Counted from the first letter of the stretch, positions 11,148 through 22,953 are shown. The stretch: 64,000 nt of DNA from Pectinophora gossypiella (GCF_024362695.1 NC_065425.1:2733001-2797000), one strand, 5' to 3'. Notes: generated by a model not told the origin, from the sequence alone. A program made the numbers and translations.

Positions 11148-11740
11148 TCATTTTGTACTATTCCAAACTAACCTAAAGACTTGATCATTCCGCGTCCGCT
11201 CCCGCGCATTCACTATGTATCGAGTGGGATGCCAAGCGAGCATTTCAAATGTATAATGATTAACGGATTTAACATGCGCACATACGGTTATTCATACCAA
11301 GTCTTTTCCTAGTTGGCACAATGATTTAAACCGCAATTACTTCTGCAACCGCAACGATAGTTGCCTTAATGGAAAAGGCTTTAGTTCGTTTTGTATACAA
11401 CTTATTCTGTTTTAGTTTTATTGTGACTACGATCCATTATCACTGGTAATAAAAAATACAAAAATGTGAACATTGCATAGATCTAGCATAGATAAATATA
11501 TAGGTGTTATACTGTTCACTTACATGACAAAAAACAAATCATACAACTGAAATAACAACAATTTTACAAATAATAATAACAATAAAAAAATGAGAATATT
11601 TATTTGTCATGTTGGGTCATGCATGGATGCTATTTTTTTCCGTAACCAAATTGTTGTCTTAAATTTTAAAACTGACGAGCTAAAATAAATCACGCCAAAA
11701 AACATCAACCCATACGAGAAAAATAAGTTCAGTCGTGATC

Positions 11741-12020
11741 ATCATCTCTCCAGCTTGTTTTTCACAGGATTCACTTACCGGTTCCGGTCCGGTTTTTTAC
11801 AGAAGCATCTGCCTAACCTTCCAATTCGCGAAGGAAAAACCAGCCCAATACAAGTTAGGTCACATACTTCCGAAACGCATTTCTTAGGTATGTAAGTTTC
11901 CTCACGATGTTTTCGTTCACCGCTCAGCGCGTAATTTATGATCCAAATATGAATTCGAAAACAAATTCAAAAATCATTGGTTTAGGACCTTGCTGTTCGA
12001 AAATCGACCGGGCTCTTCAA
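11741..12020 (-). mobile_element. SINE-D, reverse orientation
   Basis: The tail, the GACCTTGAC-like middle, the AACCAGCCCAATACAAGTTA region and the GATCCAAATATGAATTCGAA region are visible on the reverse strand. The tRNA-like head is poorly preserved near 12000. Confidence 0.65.
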
Positions 12021-12514
12021 TTCACTCATGATGATGATAAAAACAAAACTGTAACTCATTACTTATTAAAGAGTTAAATTATTTCCATATCAAAATACCA
12101 AGAAACACAGCAACCTAAATCGATACCGGAATAGCATAGATCATAGATGAAAGTCAACATCTTCATCACACTAATGGAGCGAGGTTTAATGACATTGCGA
12201 ACACATCGTCATACAAACCCACATAAGATGTAAATGATGAAAACGCTCCCAATGGAATAGCTACTGACGATGCGCTTGCGCTGAATGACGAAGTCATGTG
12301 CCAGTTTACACAAGATGAACAATATATGGGAATTAGAAATTAGAGGCCGACGAACCGAGCTCAGATAAAATGATAAACAAAAGTAAAAACACTTTATTAG
12401 AACGTACTTACACTTACAATACAATATACTTGCTTGATAGGAGGTTTGTGACCAACCTATCTCTCTCTCTTTATTTAAAAGCTGCGCTCTTGTCGGTGGA
12501 GTAATCACCATTAC

Positions 12515-12676
12515 ACCTAACCTGTATTGGGCTGAATTTCCCTTCGCGGTTTGGAAGGTCAGACAGGCAGTCGCTTCTGTAAAATACCCGACCTGTCAAA
12601 TCTTCAGAGTAGGTAAGCGGACCCTGAAGAAATTGAAGAAACGAAATAACGCTAGGGAGATGTTGATGATGATGAT
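12515..12676 (+). mobile_element. SINE-D 3' half
   Basis: The fragment runs from ACCTAACCTGTATTGGGCTG to AACGCTAGGGAGATG, followed by (ATG)n. A short LINE-derived fragment (CTCTTGTCGGTGGAGTAATC) abuts it upstream. Confidence 0.7.
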
Positions 12677-13161
12677 GACCATATACTTGCTTGGATCACG
12701 AGAATTAAAAAAATATCAAGACTTTTATTAAAACAACTTAATGAAGGGAGGATACTACATAAGCTCTTAAGTCTAGAATCGCAGAATTGACAAATGAATA
12801 TTGATGAACTGTGCAGGTCAATGACAAGTCCCGAAGACTCGATAAGCGTCGTGATCTCTCGATCGATTTCTACGGTATAATAAGTCATATCTTAGAAAAT
12901 ACATAGGATGAACTTTGTAACCGAAATGGTGGTAATTTAGGTGGCGTAATTATTTCTTGAATGGTAAAATTGCATTGAAGACACACTTGTTAACTTTTTA
13001 ACGAACGCGAATTTTCTATGTAACTCGAATTTGTTGCCAACTCTTTAAATAAAAAAATAATACGCCACCAAAATTACTAAACTTCACTTTAACTTTGTTT
13101 AAATGGAACGTCTTTTATATCAAATGGTGGTGTGGGTGTGTGTCAAAAGGTGTTTGTTTGT

Positions 13162-13301
13162 GTACAGTCATGAGCATACTCACTTTAGGACTCTGTCGCA
13201 CTAACATATTTGACATTTAGTGAGACTTACAGTTCAATTTGTCAAAAAAGTTAATGTGACATGGTACCAAAGTGTATACATATTAATGCTCGTGACAGTA
13301 C
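13162..13301. mobile_element. MITE-G, short copy
   Basis: It begins GTACAGTCATGAGCA and ends GCTCGTGACAGTAC. At 140 bp it lacks about 12 bp present near the left end of other copies. Confidence 0.8.
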
Positions 13302-15211
13302 TTACTATCTTTCTCTCACGTGTAATCTTTGATACCTAAGTATATTATGTTTAATTCATGTCATCTTTCTCGAACATCGTATTATTATTATGGGTTTCTC
13401 TCTTCGCATTAAAGCCGTGACTGTGTCTCTACTATTCATCAAAAGACACGTTCGTATATAAGAACAGTTGTAACACAAATAACAATTACCATCAGGATCA
13501 ACAATATTTATTCTGTGACACGCGGACGTTTTAACGCCTAATGCTTTAGACTTTGTTATATTAATTGCGTGGTTACATACAGTTGCTCCGTTCCATTGAA
13601 GCAAGAGGTAAGACTAGTGTATGCGCCTGCGATTTGCGCGAACGAACGTCTGCGCACCATAATATATCCTGCGTACCTGACCGATTCATCATCAAGTTTG
13701 GACAATAGATACACTCATTCAGTCAATCACAAGTTATCTAATTATATTTTTTTGTCTGAAAATAGTTTAAGTATTTACAATATACTTACTTAGTAACATT
13801 AAAGCCTTCCAGACGTACGGCCGGGTTTCATTCCTATTTGGTGGATATCCCAACTATTCGCACAAAGTGCTTCGCACGTCCTAAATTATACGCGCTGCTT
13901 GGTAGTGGAATTCTTTTCCGTCTTCTGTATTTCCGAATGCATATAACCCGGGTCCTTTCAAGGCCAGAGTGAACAGGCATATTCTGGGCGAGCTCGCTCC
14001 ATCTTAGGCCTTGTCAATGCCTTCAGGCAAGTTTGGGGGCAAGTGCAAACCCATCAAAGGCAAAAGGCCATTTGTTGTAATTTTTTCGCTAAGCCGATTT
14101 TTTGGGTGGCTTAAAGGCTTATAAAAAATTTATAAGATTGACATACTTAAGTTGATAAAATATCACGTGATTAGTTATCCATTCTATTCTACAGCGTCAA
14201 AAAAAGGAATAGTATTATGCGTCTTTGAATAAACAGCTAAAATAATTTGGTTTTTTGAGAAGAAATCTTGTCAAACGATCAACTTTCGGCTTCAGAATGT
14301 TCGAGAACATTCTATAACATATTCACAGACCATTACGACAGTATGTCACACAAGACGATATCTCACGAAAATCTGCTCACTTTAATTGAAAAATATCTGA
14401 AGACCTTTTCACCTTACAATTAGAAGTGAAAGTTGTTCCCAAATATTATTTTGTTCATTATTTCCCCTATTGTCTGATCTGCGCACGATTACGTATTGTT
14501 CTCTTCTGTTACGTTCAAATTTATCAACGTCAACCATTTTGTTTATGGCTGTCAACGGTTGATGATAAAAGATGACGATAAAGAGAATTGAATGAAATAC
14601 CTTACTTATTGCATTTGATAAGTTGGTATTTTTATTGTACTATTCATTTAATTTGAGATAAAAGTTTCACATCGACAGATTTGTGGACCACTCTTTTCTG
14701 GAGAACGCTGAGGCTCACATCTGGAACAAATTTTAAGACAATAGGTTTGAAGGTGCCCTGTTACAAGGAATAAGATTTGTCTTTTTCGGTTCATTCTTCC
14801 AACAGATATGATGTGTTAAACTAATGGGAAAAGCGAAGTCTTACCATTCAGTAAGTCTATTGGGAAGGAAATTCCCAGTAGTTCGACTGGTAAAACTACT
14901 CGGTAAGACAACTGGGAATATATGAATGTCACATTGACTCTTCGAGACCTCAAACGTTCCCGTAAACCCTAAACATGTACCCAGGTTTTAACCAGGTCAG
15001 AATCGTTATAAGCATCATTCCATTCTACTCGCTTGCTTTCTAGTTTCTACTGATTAGGTTTGCGATAAGTAGGGACATGATAGCATATAAGTGATTGTCA
15101 TGATAACTTCTCTTGTTCTTAAGACACGTTTTGCCCACGGGAAATGGAAAGGTATGCCAAAGCGACCAAATGCTAAAAGCATTCGTTTGACTGACATACA
15201 AATTAACAACC

Positions 15212-15534
15212 TTCATCATCTCCCTAGCATTATCCCGTTTTTGAACAGGGTCCGCTTACCTAACCTGAAGATTTGACAGGTCCGATTTCTTACAGAATCG
15301 ACTGCCTGTCTGACCTTCCAACCAGCGAAAGGAAAACCAGCCCAATACAGGTTAGGTCACATACGGTTTCCTAACGACGTTTTCCTTCACCGCTGAGCAC
15401 GTGATAATCATTTATGATCCAAACATGAATTCGAAAACAAATTCGACAATCATTGGCTTAGGCTTATGCTGGATTCGAATCTGCGACCTCAAAAGGAGAG
15501 GCAAGATACCGACTAGGCTACCACGGCTCAAACA
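15212..15534 (-). mobile_element. SINE-D, full length, reverse
   Basis: On the minus strand a tRNA-like head (GAGCCGTGGTAGCC, then GAGGTCGCAGATTCGAATCC) leads into the conserved body and a tail ending AACGGGATAATGCTAGGGAG. With 27883-28221 it defines the family length as about 330 bp. Confidence 0.78.
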
Positions 15535-15589
15535 AACAAATGAACAAACATACATACAAATATTTACGTCCTTAAACCCCAACTTAGTC

Positions 15590-15724
15590 CCCAACTGGGC
15601 ATCCTCAGGCCTGTTATTTGAAATTTTGTACCGGGTGGGAGCCTTTAGCGCTCCCCATTTGTCCGGCCAAGTAGTTAATACCATCTGCGGCAAATTTATA
15701 ATAAATAAGTCACGACAAAAAAAA
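15590..15724 (+). mobile_element. LINE-S 3' end fragment
   Basis: The copy runs from CCCCAACTGGGCATCCTCAG to AAGTCACGACAAAAAAA. Confidence 0.6.
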
Positions 15725-15794
15725 CTACTGTCCTAGTGAGATATAACTCTAGTTATTAAATAGCTTGTAATGTTTACCTACATTGATTTAAAAG

Positions 15795-16028
15795 ATGTGT
15801 TGCTGTTGAAGTTTCTTGTCATTTCTTCTCCTCAGCCATGGCACCTTGCGAAATGACGTAGATTCAAAAATGTTAAATTGACCTTCAAATCAAATCAAAT
15901 CAAATATACTTTATTGCACAGAACTAAAATTTCAACAATCAGACAAAACACATGAATACAGTACAATTCAATAAGTTTATCCATGATAATAACGTTGAAT
16001 AAATGATTCTGATTTTGATTTCTGATTT
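15795..16028 (+). mobile_element. LINE tail split by an opposite LINE tail
   Basis: The plus-strand tail (CTCAGCCATGGCACCTTGCG, AATGACGTAGATTCAAAAAT, then TTGAATAAATGATTCTGATT) is split. A minus-strand LINE end at about 15891-15969 interrupts it, with the forward sequence AATCAAATATACTTTATTGC. The same two tails occur separately, both reversed, at 51255-51375 and 51763-51836. Confidence 0.6.
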
Positions 16029-16319
16029 AATGGCTTTATAGTTACATGTTAATACGAGAAAATTCAAAGAGTATATCTTTAAAATTCATTAAAAACAATT
16101 TCCTTTCAACCTTTGCAACTAAGAACGCAGATAGTATTCCTAGAAAGCGCAAGGTCAGAGGTATAGGGGAAAGTGAAATCCATACGGCTATCATAGCAGG
16201 TACCTTCAAGGTAATTTTCTAAAGGTTGTTACTAAGATGCAGCTATTATTTGTAATTTGAGACGCGTTCGGGAATGTGTGATCTGTGTGTTATGATGGCC
16301 TAGTAGTACAAAGCCACAG

Positions 16320-17047
16320 TACAGTCATGAGCAATATAATGTACCCACTTTAGGACTCTGTCGCACTAACATATTTGACATTTAATGAGACTTACATAAA
16401 AGTTAATGTGACATGGTTTCAAAGTGTATACATATTAGTCACTTAGAAATAAATTTAAAGAAATTAATATTTTAACTTTGGCATCACAATATATCTTTGA
16501 AAACTTAATATATGTAAAAAAACATATAGGATTATTTGCAAAAAATAGCGATCGGCACATTGTTAATACCCGGAATAAAAATAAACTTGCTTTACAAGTC
16601 AGTCGATTACATAAGATTACTAAATCTTTTAAGGGGCAATGTATACGTTTTTACAATAAGATTCCCATTGACATTCAGAATTTGCCTTTCAACTGCTTTA
16701 AGACAGTAGTTAAACAAAAACTTTACAAAAAAGGTTATTATAAAGTTAGTGATTATTTAGAAGATATGAATGCATGGGATTAACTGTCTGAGAACTGATA
16801 TTAGGCAGCTAAATTAGTCAATTGTATATCAATACTTTATGTTTATTTTTATTTTTTTTAAAGAACGTCTAGGGCCCTGTGCCGAGGTTTTTCTTGCAGC
16901 TTCTTTTCCCCGGCTATACAGGTTGTGAGAAGCTGCAGTAGTTTTAGGCGGATGAGACGTTCGTTATGTAAAAATTGACGATTCAAAGTGTAACTATGTT
17001 ACCTACTGAATAAAGATATTTTTGAATTTTGAGTACTCGTGACCGTA
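16320..17047. mobile_element. MITE-G split by a LINE copy
   Basis: The left part (16320-16439) starts GTACAGTCATGAGCA and runs to CATATTAGT. The right end, CTCGTGACCGTAC, is at about 17035-17047. The intervening 595 bp is a 5'-truncated LINE. AGT at both junctions may be a short target duplication. Confidence 0.75.
16440..17033 (+). pseudogene. 5'-truncated LINE: RT C-terminus and 3' UTR
   Basis: Codons up to the stop at 16781-16783 encode the C-terminal end of a non-LTR reverse transcriptase polyprotein. The visible pattern is YIFENLIYVKKHIGLF, then a HIVNTRNKNKL-type stretch, then FYNKIPIDIQNLP and YYKVSDYLEDMNAWD, which is typical of insect jockey/CR1-group elements. The 3' UTR contains CGAGGTTTTTCTTGCAGCTT. 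It ends in AATAAAGATATTTTTGAATT. No start codon or catalytic domain is present, so this is a dead-on-arrival copy. The clade call is tentative. Confidence 0.75.
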
Positions 17048-17183
17048 CATACACACAAACATACATTATATATGTGACTGATCACGTATGCGAGTGGAAT
17101 CAAAATAAAAAGATGTAATGAAATTTTTACTACAGTAACATTTATACATCAACGGGAATTTGCCAAAAAACGAAAATCTATCG

Positions 17184-17371
17184 TGCGAGTTGTGAGGTGT
17201 AGTACCAACGTCATCAACCCTGGTGTCAGGGTTACTATTGAGGCGCCAAAGGCCTCTAACATGGCTCATGTAACGACTACTTACTTACATCAGTAAGTAG
17301 TAACCGGGACCAACGGCTTAACATGCCTTCCGAAGCACGGATCATCTTACTTTCGGACAATCAGGTGATCA
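17184..17371 (-). mobile_element. SINE-A, 5' truncated, reverse
   Basis: The minus strand reads from GATCACCTGATTGTCCGAAA through the central block to CCACACAACTCGCACG. The tRNA head is missing. Confidence 0.8.
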
Positions 17372-19075
17372 CGAACGAAAAATTAAAAATAAAAGAAAAT
17401 AATGATTAAAAGAAAATGTTTAATGATTGGTTTTAAACTTGTATTCATTTAGTGCTTGGATGTTTGACAGTCAAATGCTTTAATTGCCATCATAAAAATA
17501 TTTTGCTTTGTTTAAAAAATAAACAAACAGTATTGTGTCATAAAAAAAACAACAAACGGATAACATTATCAACCTTAATACTTTAAGAATAAGAAGCGAG
17601 TTTTATGCGGCAGCCTCATAAGAAATTCCAATAAGTTTGGTAATACGGCCTTCATCGCAACATTCCTCATTTCGACAGTGCATTGTAATATACTTTTAAT
17701 GTTGCCATGTTAAGAAAATCAGTACAGTTTTGGAGAAACATACCTTTTTCCTTCATAATAAAAAAATATATAAATATAATATAATGTAAATTATATAATT
17801 CATAAAATGAGATTTAAGAATAGAGGCTGCACTGCAGGTCTTTCTGACTAATTAAAACACATAATAACGGGTTCTTACCGCGTTTAAATGGGGATATGAG
17901 ACTCCCACTTTCTGACTAATTAATAAAATTTTATTCTTCTTCTTCCTCCTTATACTTAATTGTCACTGTGTATAAATTCAATATTATGTTGTCATTTAAT
18001 ATAGATACGTTTCAGCTGTTAGAAAAGTTCAGTAAAACACAAAATTACATACAATTCTCTAATTTTCATTTATTAACCAATATACTTTCATAATTCATAA
18101 TTTTATTTAGATATTCAACGATTTTCTAATTGAATATTAAAATAACATACATTTTATTAAGTTACCGAAAAATAAAATGACAAATAACCACCTAAGAAAC
18201 CTAAGCTCTCCTGATATAACGGTAAGAGGCACAACCATCGCATGACGAAAAAAGAAAAAAAAAAAAATTGGGCAAAAATAAAATCTACTCCTGGCAACAT
18301 CAATGTAACTGCCAGTTTTATTTGTACAGTGCTCTAAGTCAGTTCAGTATTTAGTTTAGTTCCAATTCTATATTTTAGTTTAGTTAGTTCAAATTAGTTG
18401 GGACTAAAAATAATTTTGCTGTCATTTTAAGTAAATCTCGTGCGGCTCGTATTTACATCGAGTCGTTCGAGATTTACTTTTATTGATGGTGAAATAAGCA
18501 TCACATTCGATATTTGATTTAGTTTTGAAGACACGTGGTATGCTTTTATAATTATTTTTTTTATTATTATTTTTATTGTTTTTTTGCTAAATTTGTTAAA
18601 TATTTATTGCTATGACTCGACGCCTTTGGCTAGAGAAACTTTTTCCTTATTAACTTCTTGGAGAAGTCCAGATTGTAACAGGAAAAAACACATGTTAATT
18701 CATTCGGCCGTGTTCGACATTAGACCAAAAAGAGGACAGTCTTCCTTTTAAATTTGTTGATTTATTAGCCTAGTACCAGACCTTGGCTGTTTCCAATGAT
18801 GGACAAAATATCACTTTCGATACAAACTCCTAAGATGCATATGTTGAATCGTAAAGTGACAGGTTAGCAGCATTTCATGGTCATTCATGTTAGGAAGGAC
18901 ACAGACTTTGTCAATTTTTATTCAGTTTCAGTTTAAAGTACTTTATTCTCATAAAAAAAACTATACATAGTCACATGAGAACTAAATATTTTAACAAACA
19001 TAGGTTAATTTGTTGTAATTAATTTGCTGTTGAACAGGCGGAGAGGGTATTTAAAAAAAAACAACTATCATCTTC

Positions 19076-19392
19076 AATCGTGTGGATTGCGAGGTGGAGT
19101 ACCAACCTCATCAACCCTGGTGTCAGGGGTTACTATTGAGCCGCCAAAGGCCCCTGACATGACCCATGTAACGACTAGGTACTTACATCTGTAAGTAGTA
19201 ACCGGGACCAACGGCTAAGCGTGCCTTCCGAAGCACGGATCATCTTACTTTCGGTCAATCAGGTGATCAGCCTGTAATGTCCTAACTAAACTAGGGACCA
19301 CAAAGTATTTTTTGTGCTATGTCCCCACCGGGAATCGAAACCGGGACCTCATGATCGTGAGCCCAACGCTCAACCACTGACCACGGAGATCG
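19076..19392 (-). mobile_element. SINE-A, full length, reverse
   Basis: The tRNA-like head at 19320-19392 (minus: GTGGTCAGTGGTTGAGCGTT, GGTTTCGATTCCC), the central block and the tail are all present. Confidence 0.85.
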
Positions 19393-19555
19393 TTCATATG
19401 GTTACTTACTATTACAAGACTTAATTTGTGGAACGCATGATATGTTTACGCGTTAATTTATTTGACGACGTACCCGAAAAGATAAACAGCTGAACAACCA
19501 TGGTCTTTATATACTCCTCAGCATAGAAACTGTTGTATTTTACATTAATAACATG

Positions 19556-19722
19556 ACATTAGCTCACGACTATTTTCCAATTGGGGTAGTCAGAGGTACA
19601 TCCATCGCAAGATGAACTATGTACCCATACCTCACCGAGCGCTTTGTTAGACCAACGTGATAGGTGAGCCTTATCGACGTCTATAAAGGTCGAGCTAACC
19701 GTCTTAGTGAAAACTGCACTTC
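19556..19722 (-). mobile_element. SINE-E 3' part, reverse
   Basis: On the forward strand AGCTCACGACTATTTTCCAA, CATCGCAAGATGAACTATGT and TTGTTAGACCAACGTGATAG mark the SINE-E body. It ends about 100 bp before the final exon of Osiris gene 1. Confidence 0.65.
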
Positions 19723-19820
19723 TTTCTTCTTTCTTTCTTTCTTCATTGATGCAAGTCCATGCATTCCATGATCACTGTGACTACATAATTATACTCACGT
19801 TTTTTTTCTCTAAATTCCAG

Positions 19821-20006
19821 ATCGCCCTTCTTCTGGCCGGAATCATGGTCTTGAAGAAGATCATGTCCCAGAAGGGAGGTGGCGGCGGTGGTCACGAGAG
19901 CCACGGTTGGTCTTCTGGCGGCAGCAGCGGCGGATGGGACAGACGGTCCTATGAAGGCTACAACGACGTCTCAGACCTCGCATACTCCGCCTACAAAAAA
20001 CAATAA
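19821..20006 (+). CDS. Osiris-family protein, C-terminal exon (gene 1)
   Basis: The exon continues in phase 0 from 3733 and gives 61 residues plus a TAA stop. It starts with the rest of the hydrophobic segment (IALLLAGIMVLKKIM). A Gly-rich linker (KGGGGGGHESHGWSSGG) follows. It ends in DRRSYEGYNDVSDLAYSAYK, whose LAYxxY close to the C-terminus is the family's conserved terminal motif. Osiris proteins typically have this order: hydrophobic stretch, His/Gly/Ser-rich tail, Tyr motif. The acceptor is TAAATTCCAG at 19811-19820. An ORF that extends upstream of this acceptor is intron sequence. Family call firm, ortholog not assigned. Confidence 0.9.
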   Translation: MALLLAGIMVLKKIMSQKGGGGGGHESHGWSSGGSSGGWDRRSYEGYNDVSDLAYSAYKKQ

Positions 20007-21015
20007 ACGATCACAACGAAGAACTATGTCTATTTAAGTCATCGAGTTCAATCGAGTTACGAACTCATGACCTGTCGAGTTCAATCGAGTTCGTTGCGAC
20101 TAGGGCCTTGTTGAGAATGTTAAATGTTTGATTTTTAAAATGGTTTTCTTGTTGTTTGTAGATTTTGGTGGTAGTTTGAAAATCATAGGTCTCAGTCATA
20201 GTGTGACTGAGTTTTTATGTTTTTTTTTCTGATTAAGTATATTCATGTTCATGTGTTTGAATGGATCTGATATTTTGTATGAATTTTGTTTTTCTTAACA
20301 GAGTGGCTATGTCGATAATGAACTAATCAGGGTCAGTTTTCGTAACAGCTTTAATTAGACAAGGTTCTAAAACTTGACCGACTTCGCAACTCGCAAAGTT
20401 GTGTCATTTCTAGTTTTTCCGAGACACATGTTCCATTTTAATTTTTGTTTTATTTTATTTTAATTTATATTTGTTTAAAAGCTGCCAGTGATAATTATGT
20501 TTTTAGATTTTTCATTTTTTTCCCACCTTTTTGGAACGTTTGTCTCGTTTCTATTATAATGTATGTGCTATTTAATTTAAATTATTTATTTAAATTTTTA
20601 TTAGTGGAGTTTAATACCTAATTTATTGTCTCGAGCGAGACGATGTGAAGTACTTTTTATTAAAAGGTCTTATTTATTATAGAAATAAGTGTTATACTAA
20701 TTTATTTCATAATTTAGTATTATGTGCCGGAATACTCATTATTTCTATTAATTATTGAAAAAATAATATCCATAAGAGCGAAAAGTTACTCAGATTTTTA
20801 TTTTAGTTTTTATTTTATTTATTTTTTCGTTTATTGTTTGTTTTTCTTTGAAGAGTAGCTTTTATAATCTTGTGGCATAGTAGTTTTTCAGTACATGATT
20901 TCAATGCTCAGAACATTGCATTTTTTTAAGTCTTACTTTATAATTATCGCTCTCTAGATTTATAATTATTTACTTTGTAAAGAAATGATTGAATAAAGAC
21001 TTGATATAAAATATT
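20007..21015 (+). other. 3' UTR of Osiris gene 1
   Basis: About 1 kb of AT-rich sequence free of recognisable repeats follows the stop. It ends after a poly(A) signal, AATAAA, at 20992-20997. An earlier AATAAA overlaps the stop codon (20003-20008). SINE-A begins soon after at about 21041. Confidence 0.55.
20992..20997 (+). promoter_or_regulatory. poly(A) signal AATAAA, gene 1
   Basis: A canonical hexamer in GATTGAATAAAGACTTG, at the end of the repeat-free block after the stop codon. Confidence 0.5.
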
Positions 21016-21040
21016 TATGTTTTATTTTAAGAATTTTAAG

Positions 21041-21247
21041 ACTAGGTGAATTACCAACCTCATCAACCCTGGTCTGGCCTGTACGATACGATAACGTACC
21101 TACATCAGTAAGTAGTAACCGAGATCAACGACTTAACGTTCCTTCCGAAGCACGGATCATCTTACTTTTAGACAATCAGGTGATCAGCCTGTAATGTCCT
21201 TACCAAACTAGGGATCACAAAGTGATTTTTGTGATATGTCCCCACCC
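21041..21247 (-). mobile_element. SINE-A, head lost
   Basis: The minus strand has the region from the ATATCACAAAAATCACTTTG segment to the tail. The stretch around the CCCTGACACCAGGG hairpin is partly deleted. Confidence 0.75.
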
Positions 21248-21374
21248 CCAAGTAAAGTTTTCTTTGCATAATAATGAATGAAACACTTCAATGCACTGTA
21301 GGAACGTAAAGTAAATAAGTACGAATACAAATAACATAAGAAAATAATAACAATGGGTATAATTCCAGTACACA

Positions 21375-21497
21375 ACATAACATAACATAAACAGCCTATA
21401 TACGTCCCACTGCTGGGCACAGCCCTCAATCAACCGGAGGGGGAATGGAGCATACTCCACCACGCTGCTTCAATGCGGGTTGGTGGAGGCGTTTTCA
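21375..21497 (-). mobile_element. SINE-C tail fragment, reverse
   Basis: The forward strand has AAACAGCCTATATACGTCCC, ACTGCTGGGCACAGCC, TCAACCGGAGGGGGAATGGA and CACCACGCTGCTTCAATGCG. These are the reverse complement of the SINE-C 3' region. Confidence 0.7.
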
Positions 21498-21859
21498 ATT
21501 CCAGTATACACCATCTATTTTTAATTAAACCTGTCATTTTGTTATCCGCCGAAAAGGAAAGGGATGGACAATCGACAGGCATAAAAATGGAACACACGTA
21601 AATTTTAGACAGAAATTTAAAAATCCTCCCAAAATTTTAATTGGTCTATAACCCGACGGAATTAAGTTACAGCACACGTCAAACGGGTTGCTAACCAGCG
21701 CGATGGCTATTTTATTTGCCCGGATTAATCATTATTTCACTCAATCATTTAAAAATTTACAGTTGTCAATCATCCGTCCCTTTCGTTTTCGGCGGATAAG
21801 AAAATGACAGGTATAACATAAAATAAAATTAGGAAGTGTTTGCGGGAATCGGGGCCAAT
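21498..21859. mobile_element. MITE-P, full copy
   Basis: The inverted arms are centred on TTATCCGCCGAAAAGGAAAG (left) and TTTTCGGCGGATAAGAAAAT (right). Their outer parts, ATTCCAGTATACACCATCTA and GTGTTTGCGGGAATCGGGGC, also pair. The unpaired middle contains CAGCACACGTCAAACGGGTT. Confidence 0.8.
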
Positions 21860-21960
21860 GTCTAACAAAACTATTGTTAGGATAATGCAAATTGTAACGG
21901 CTTGAGTTATACCCGAACCTTCTAACAGAATGTCTTTGCGATATGTAATGTTGAAAATCG

Positions 21961-22121
21961 TCATCATCAACAGCCGTATGACGGCCACTGCTGGGCATAG
22001 GCCTCCCCCAAGGATCTTCACAACGATCGGTCCTGCGCTGCCCGCATCCAACGGCTTCCCGCGACCTTCACCAGATCGTCGGTCCACCTTGTAGCGGGCC
22101 TACCCACTGAGCGTCGTCCGA
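21961..22121 (-). mobile_element. RTE-like LINE-R 3' end, reverse
   Basis: The minus strand encodes part of the polyprotein C-terminus (RRSVGRPATRWTDDL-type residues). It ends with GAGGCCTATGCCCAGCAGTG and a (TGATGA) tail. It matches 41735-42012. Confidence 0.75.
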
Positions 22122-22285
22122 AAATAATATAAAAGACACGAAAGTTAAGCACCTAAGTTTTTATCGTAATAGGAATTTGCTATGTTGTATTTGAAACGAC
22201 TATCGTGATAATATTACTTAGTACGTAAGTACTTTAAACAAACACTATTTTTAACAAAATATCTAATTCACTATAAAATACATTT

Positions 22286-22376
22286 TGTACCGGGTGAGAG
22301 CCCTCAGCGCTCCCCATTTGTCCGGCCAAGTTGTTAATTCCATTTGCGGCAAATCTACAATAAGTCACGTCAAAAA
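22286..22376 (+). mobile_element. LINE-S 3' end fragment
   Basis: It runs from TTGTACCGGGTGAGAGCC to AAGTCACGTCAAAAAA. Confidence 0.6.
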
Positions 22377-22486
22377 AGCCCCGAAAGGAGAATTATAATG
22401 TTTAACCGCTACTTATGTATTATTAAACAAAAAGTCTAATTCAGTACAATCAGTGATTATAATATGTATATCAATATATTTTTTTA

Positions 22487-22602
22487 CCACCAATCTGCAC
22501 TGGGCCCGCGTGGTGGTTTAAGGCCCGATACCCCTATCCATCCATAGGGTAGGCCCGTGCTCCAGCAGTGGGCACGGTAATGGGCTGGTGATGATGATAT
22601 TT
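22487..22602 (+). mobile_element. SINE-B 3' tail fragment
   Basis: It contains ACTGGGCCCGCGTGGTGGTT, CCCTATCCATCCATAGGG and GTGCTCCAGCAGTGGGCACG, and ends in GATGATGAT. The 5' half is missing. Confidence 0.7.
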
Positions 22603-22805
22603 TTTTTACATAATCGCTTTAATGAGCTGCGCTGTACGACTCAGAACTCTCAAAAAACAAAAGCCAGTGTTGTCACGAACATTAGAAGTGTGTAATATGG
22701 TATATAAGTTTATAGGGATTATATTTTATTTTTGACGCTATCGTGGACTCAAATAAACACAACCAGCGCGAAGCCAGGGCAGTTTGCTGGTGGCTATATG
22801 GGTAG

Positions 22806-22953
22806 GTACAGTCATGAGCAATATAATGTACCCACTTTAGGACTCTGTCGCACTAACATATTTGACATTTAGTGAGACTTACAGTTCAATTTGTCAAAAA
22901 AGTTAATGTGACATGGTACCAAAGTGTATACATATTAATGCTCGTGACCGTAC
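22806..22953. mobile_element. MITE-G, full copy
   Basis: The copy is 148 bp. It starts GTACAGTCATGAGCA and ends TGCTCGTGACCGTAC, and the interior is as in other copies. Confidence 0.85.

Larger units (their letters stand above)
3734..19820 (+). other. 16.1-kb intron of Osiris gene 1
   Basis: The intron is bounded by GTATGA at 3734 and TAAATTCCAG ending at 19820. It holds at least five recognisable SINE-A copies, SINE-B, -C, -D and -E copies, three MITE-G copies (one split by a LINE), a MITE-P copy split by another insertion, LINE tails and two simple repeats. Most of the rest (7300-8440, 8780-9900, 12680-13160, 13302-15210, 17372-19070) is AT-rich sequence in which no feature was recognised. 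Fly Osiris introns are usually short, so the length is mainly a result of insertions. Confidence 0.75.

Noticed and set aside
19707..19820. Upstream extension of the last Osiris exon ORF (MKTALLSSFFLSS-like start)
   Set aside because: It looks like a signal peptide, but it lies before a good acceptor (TAAATTCCAG) and overlaps the end of a SINE-E. The frame from 19821 continues the membrane segment begun at 3606.
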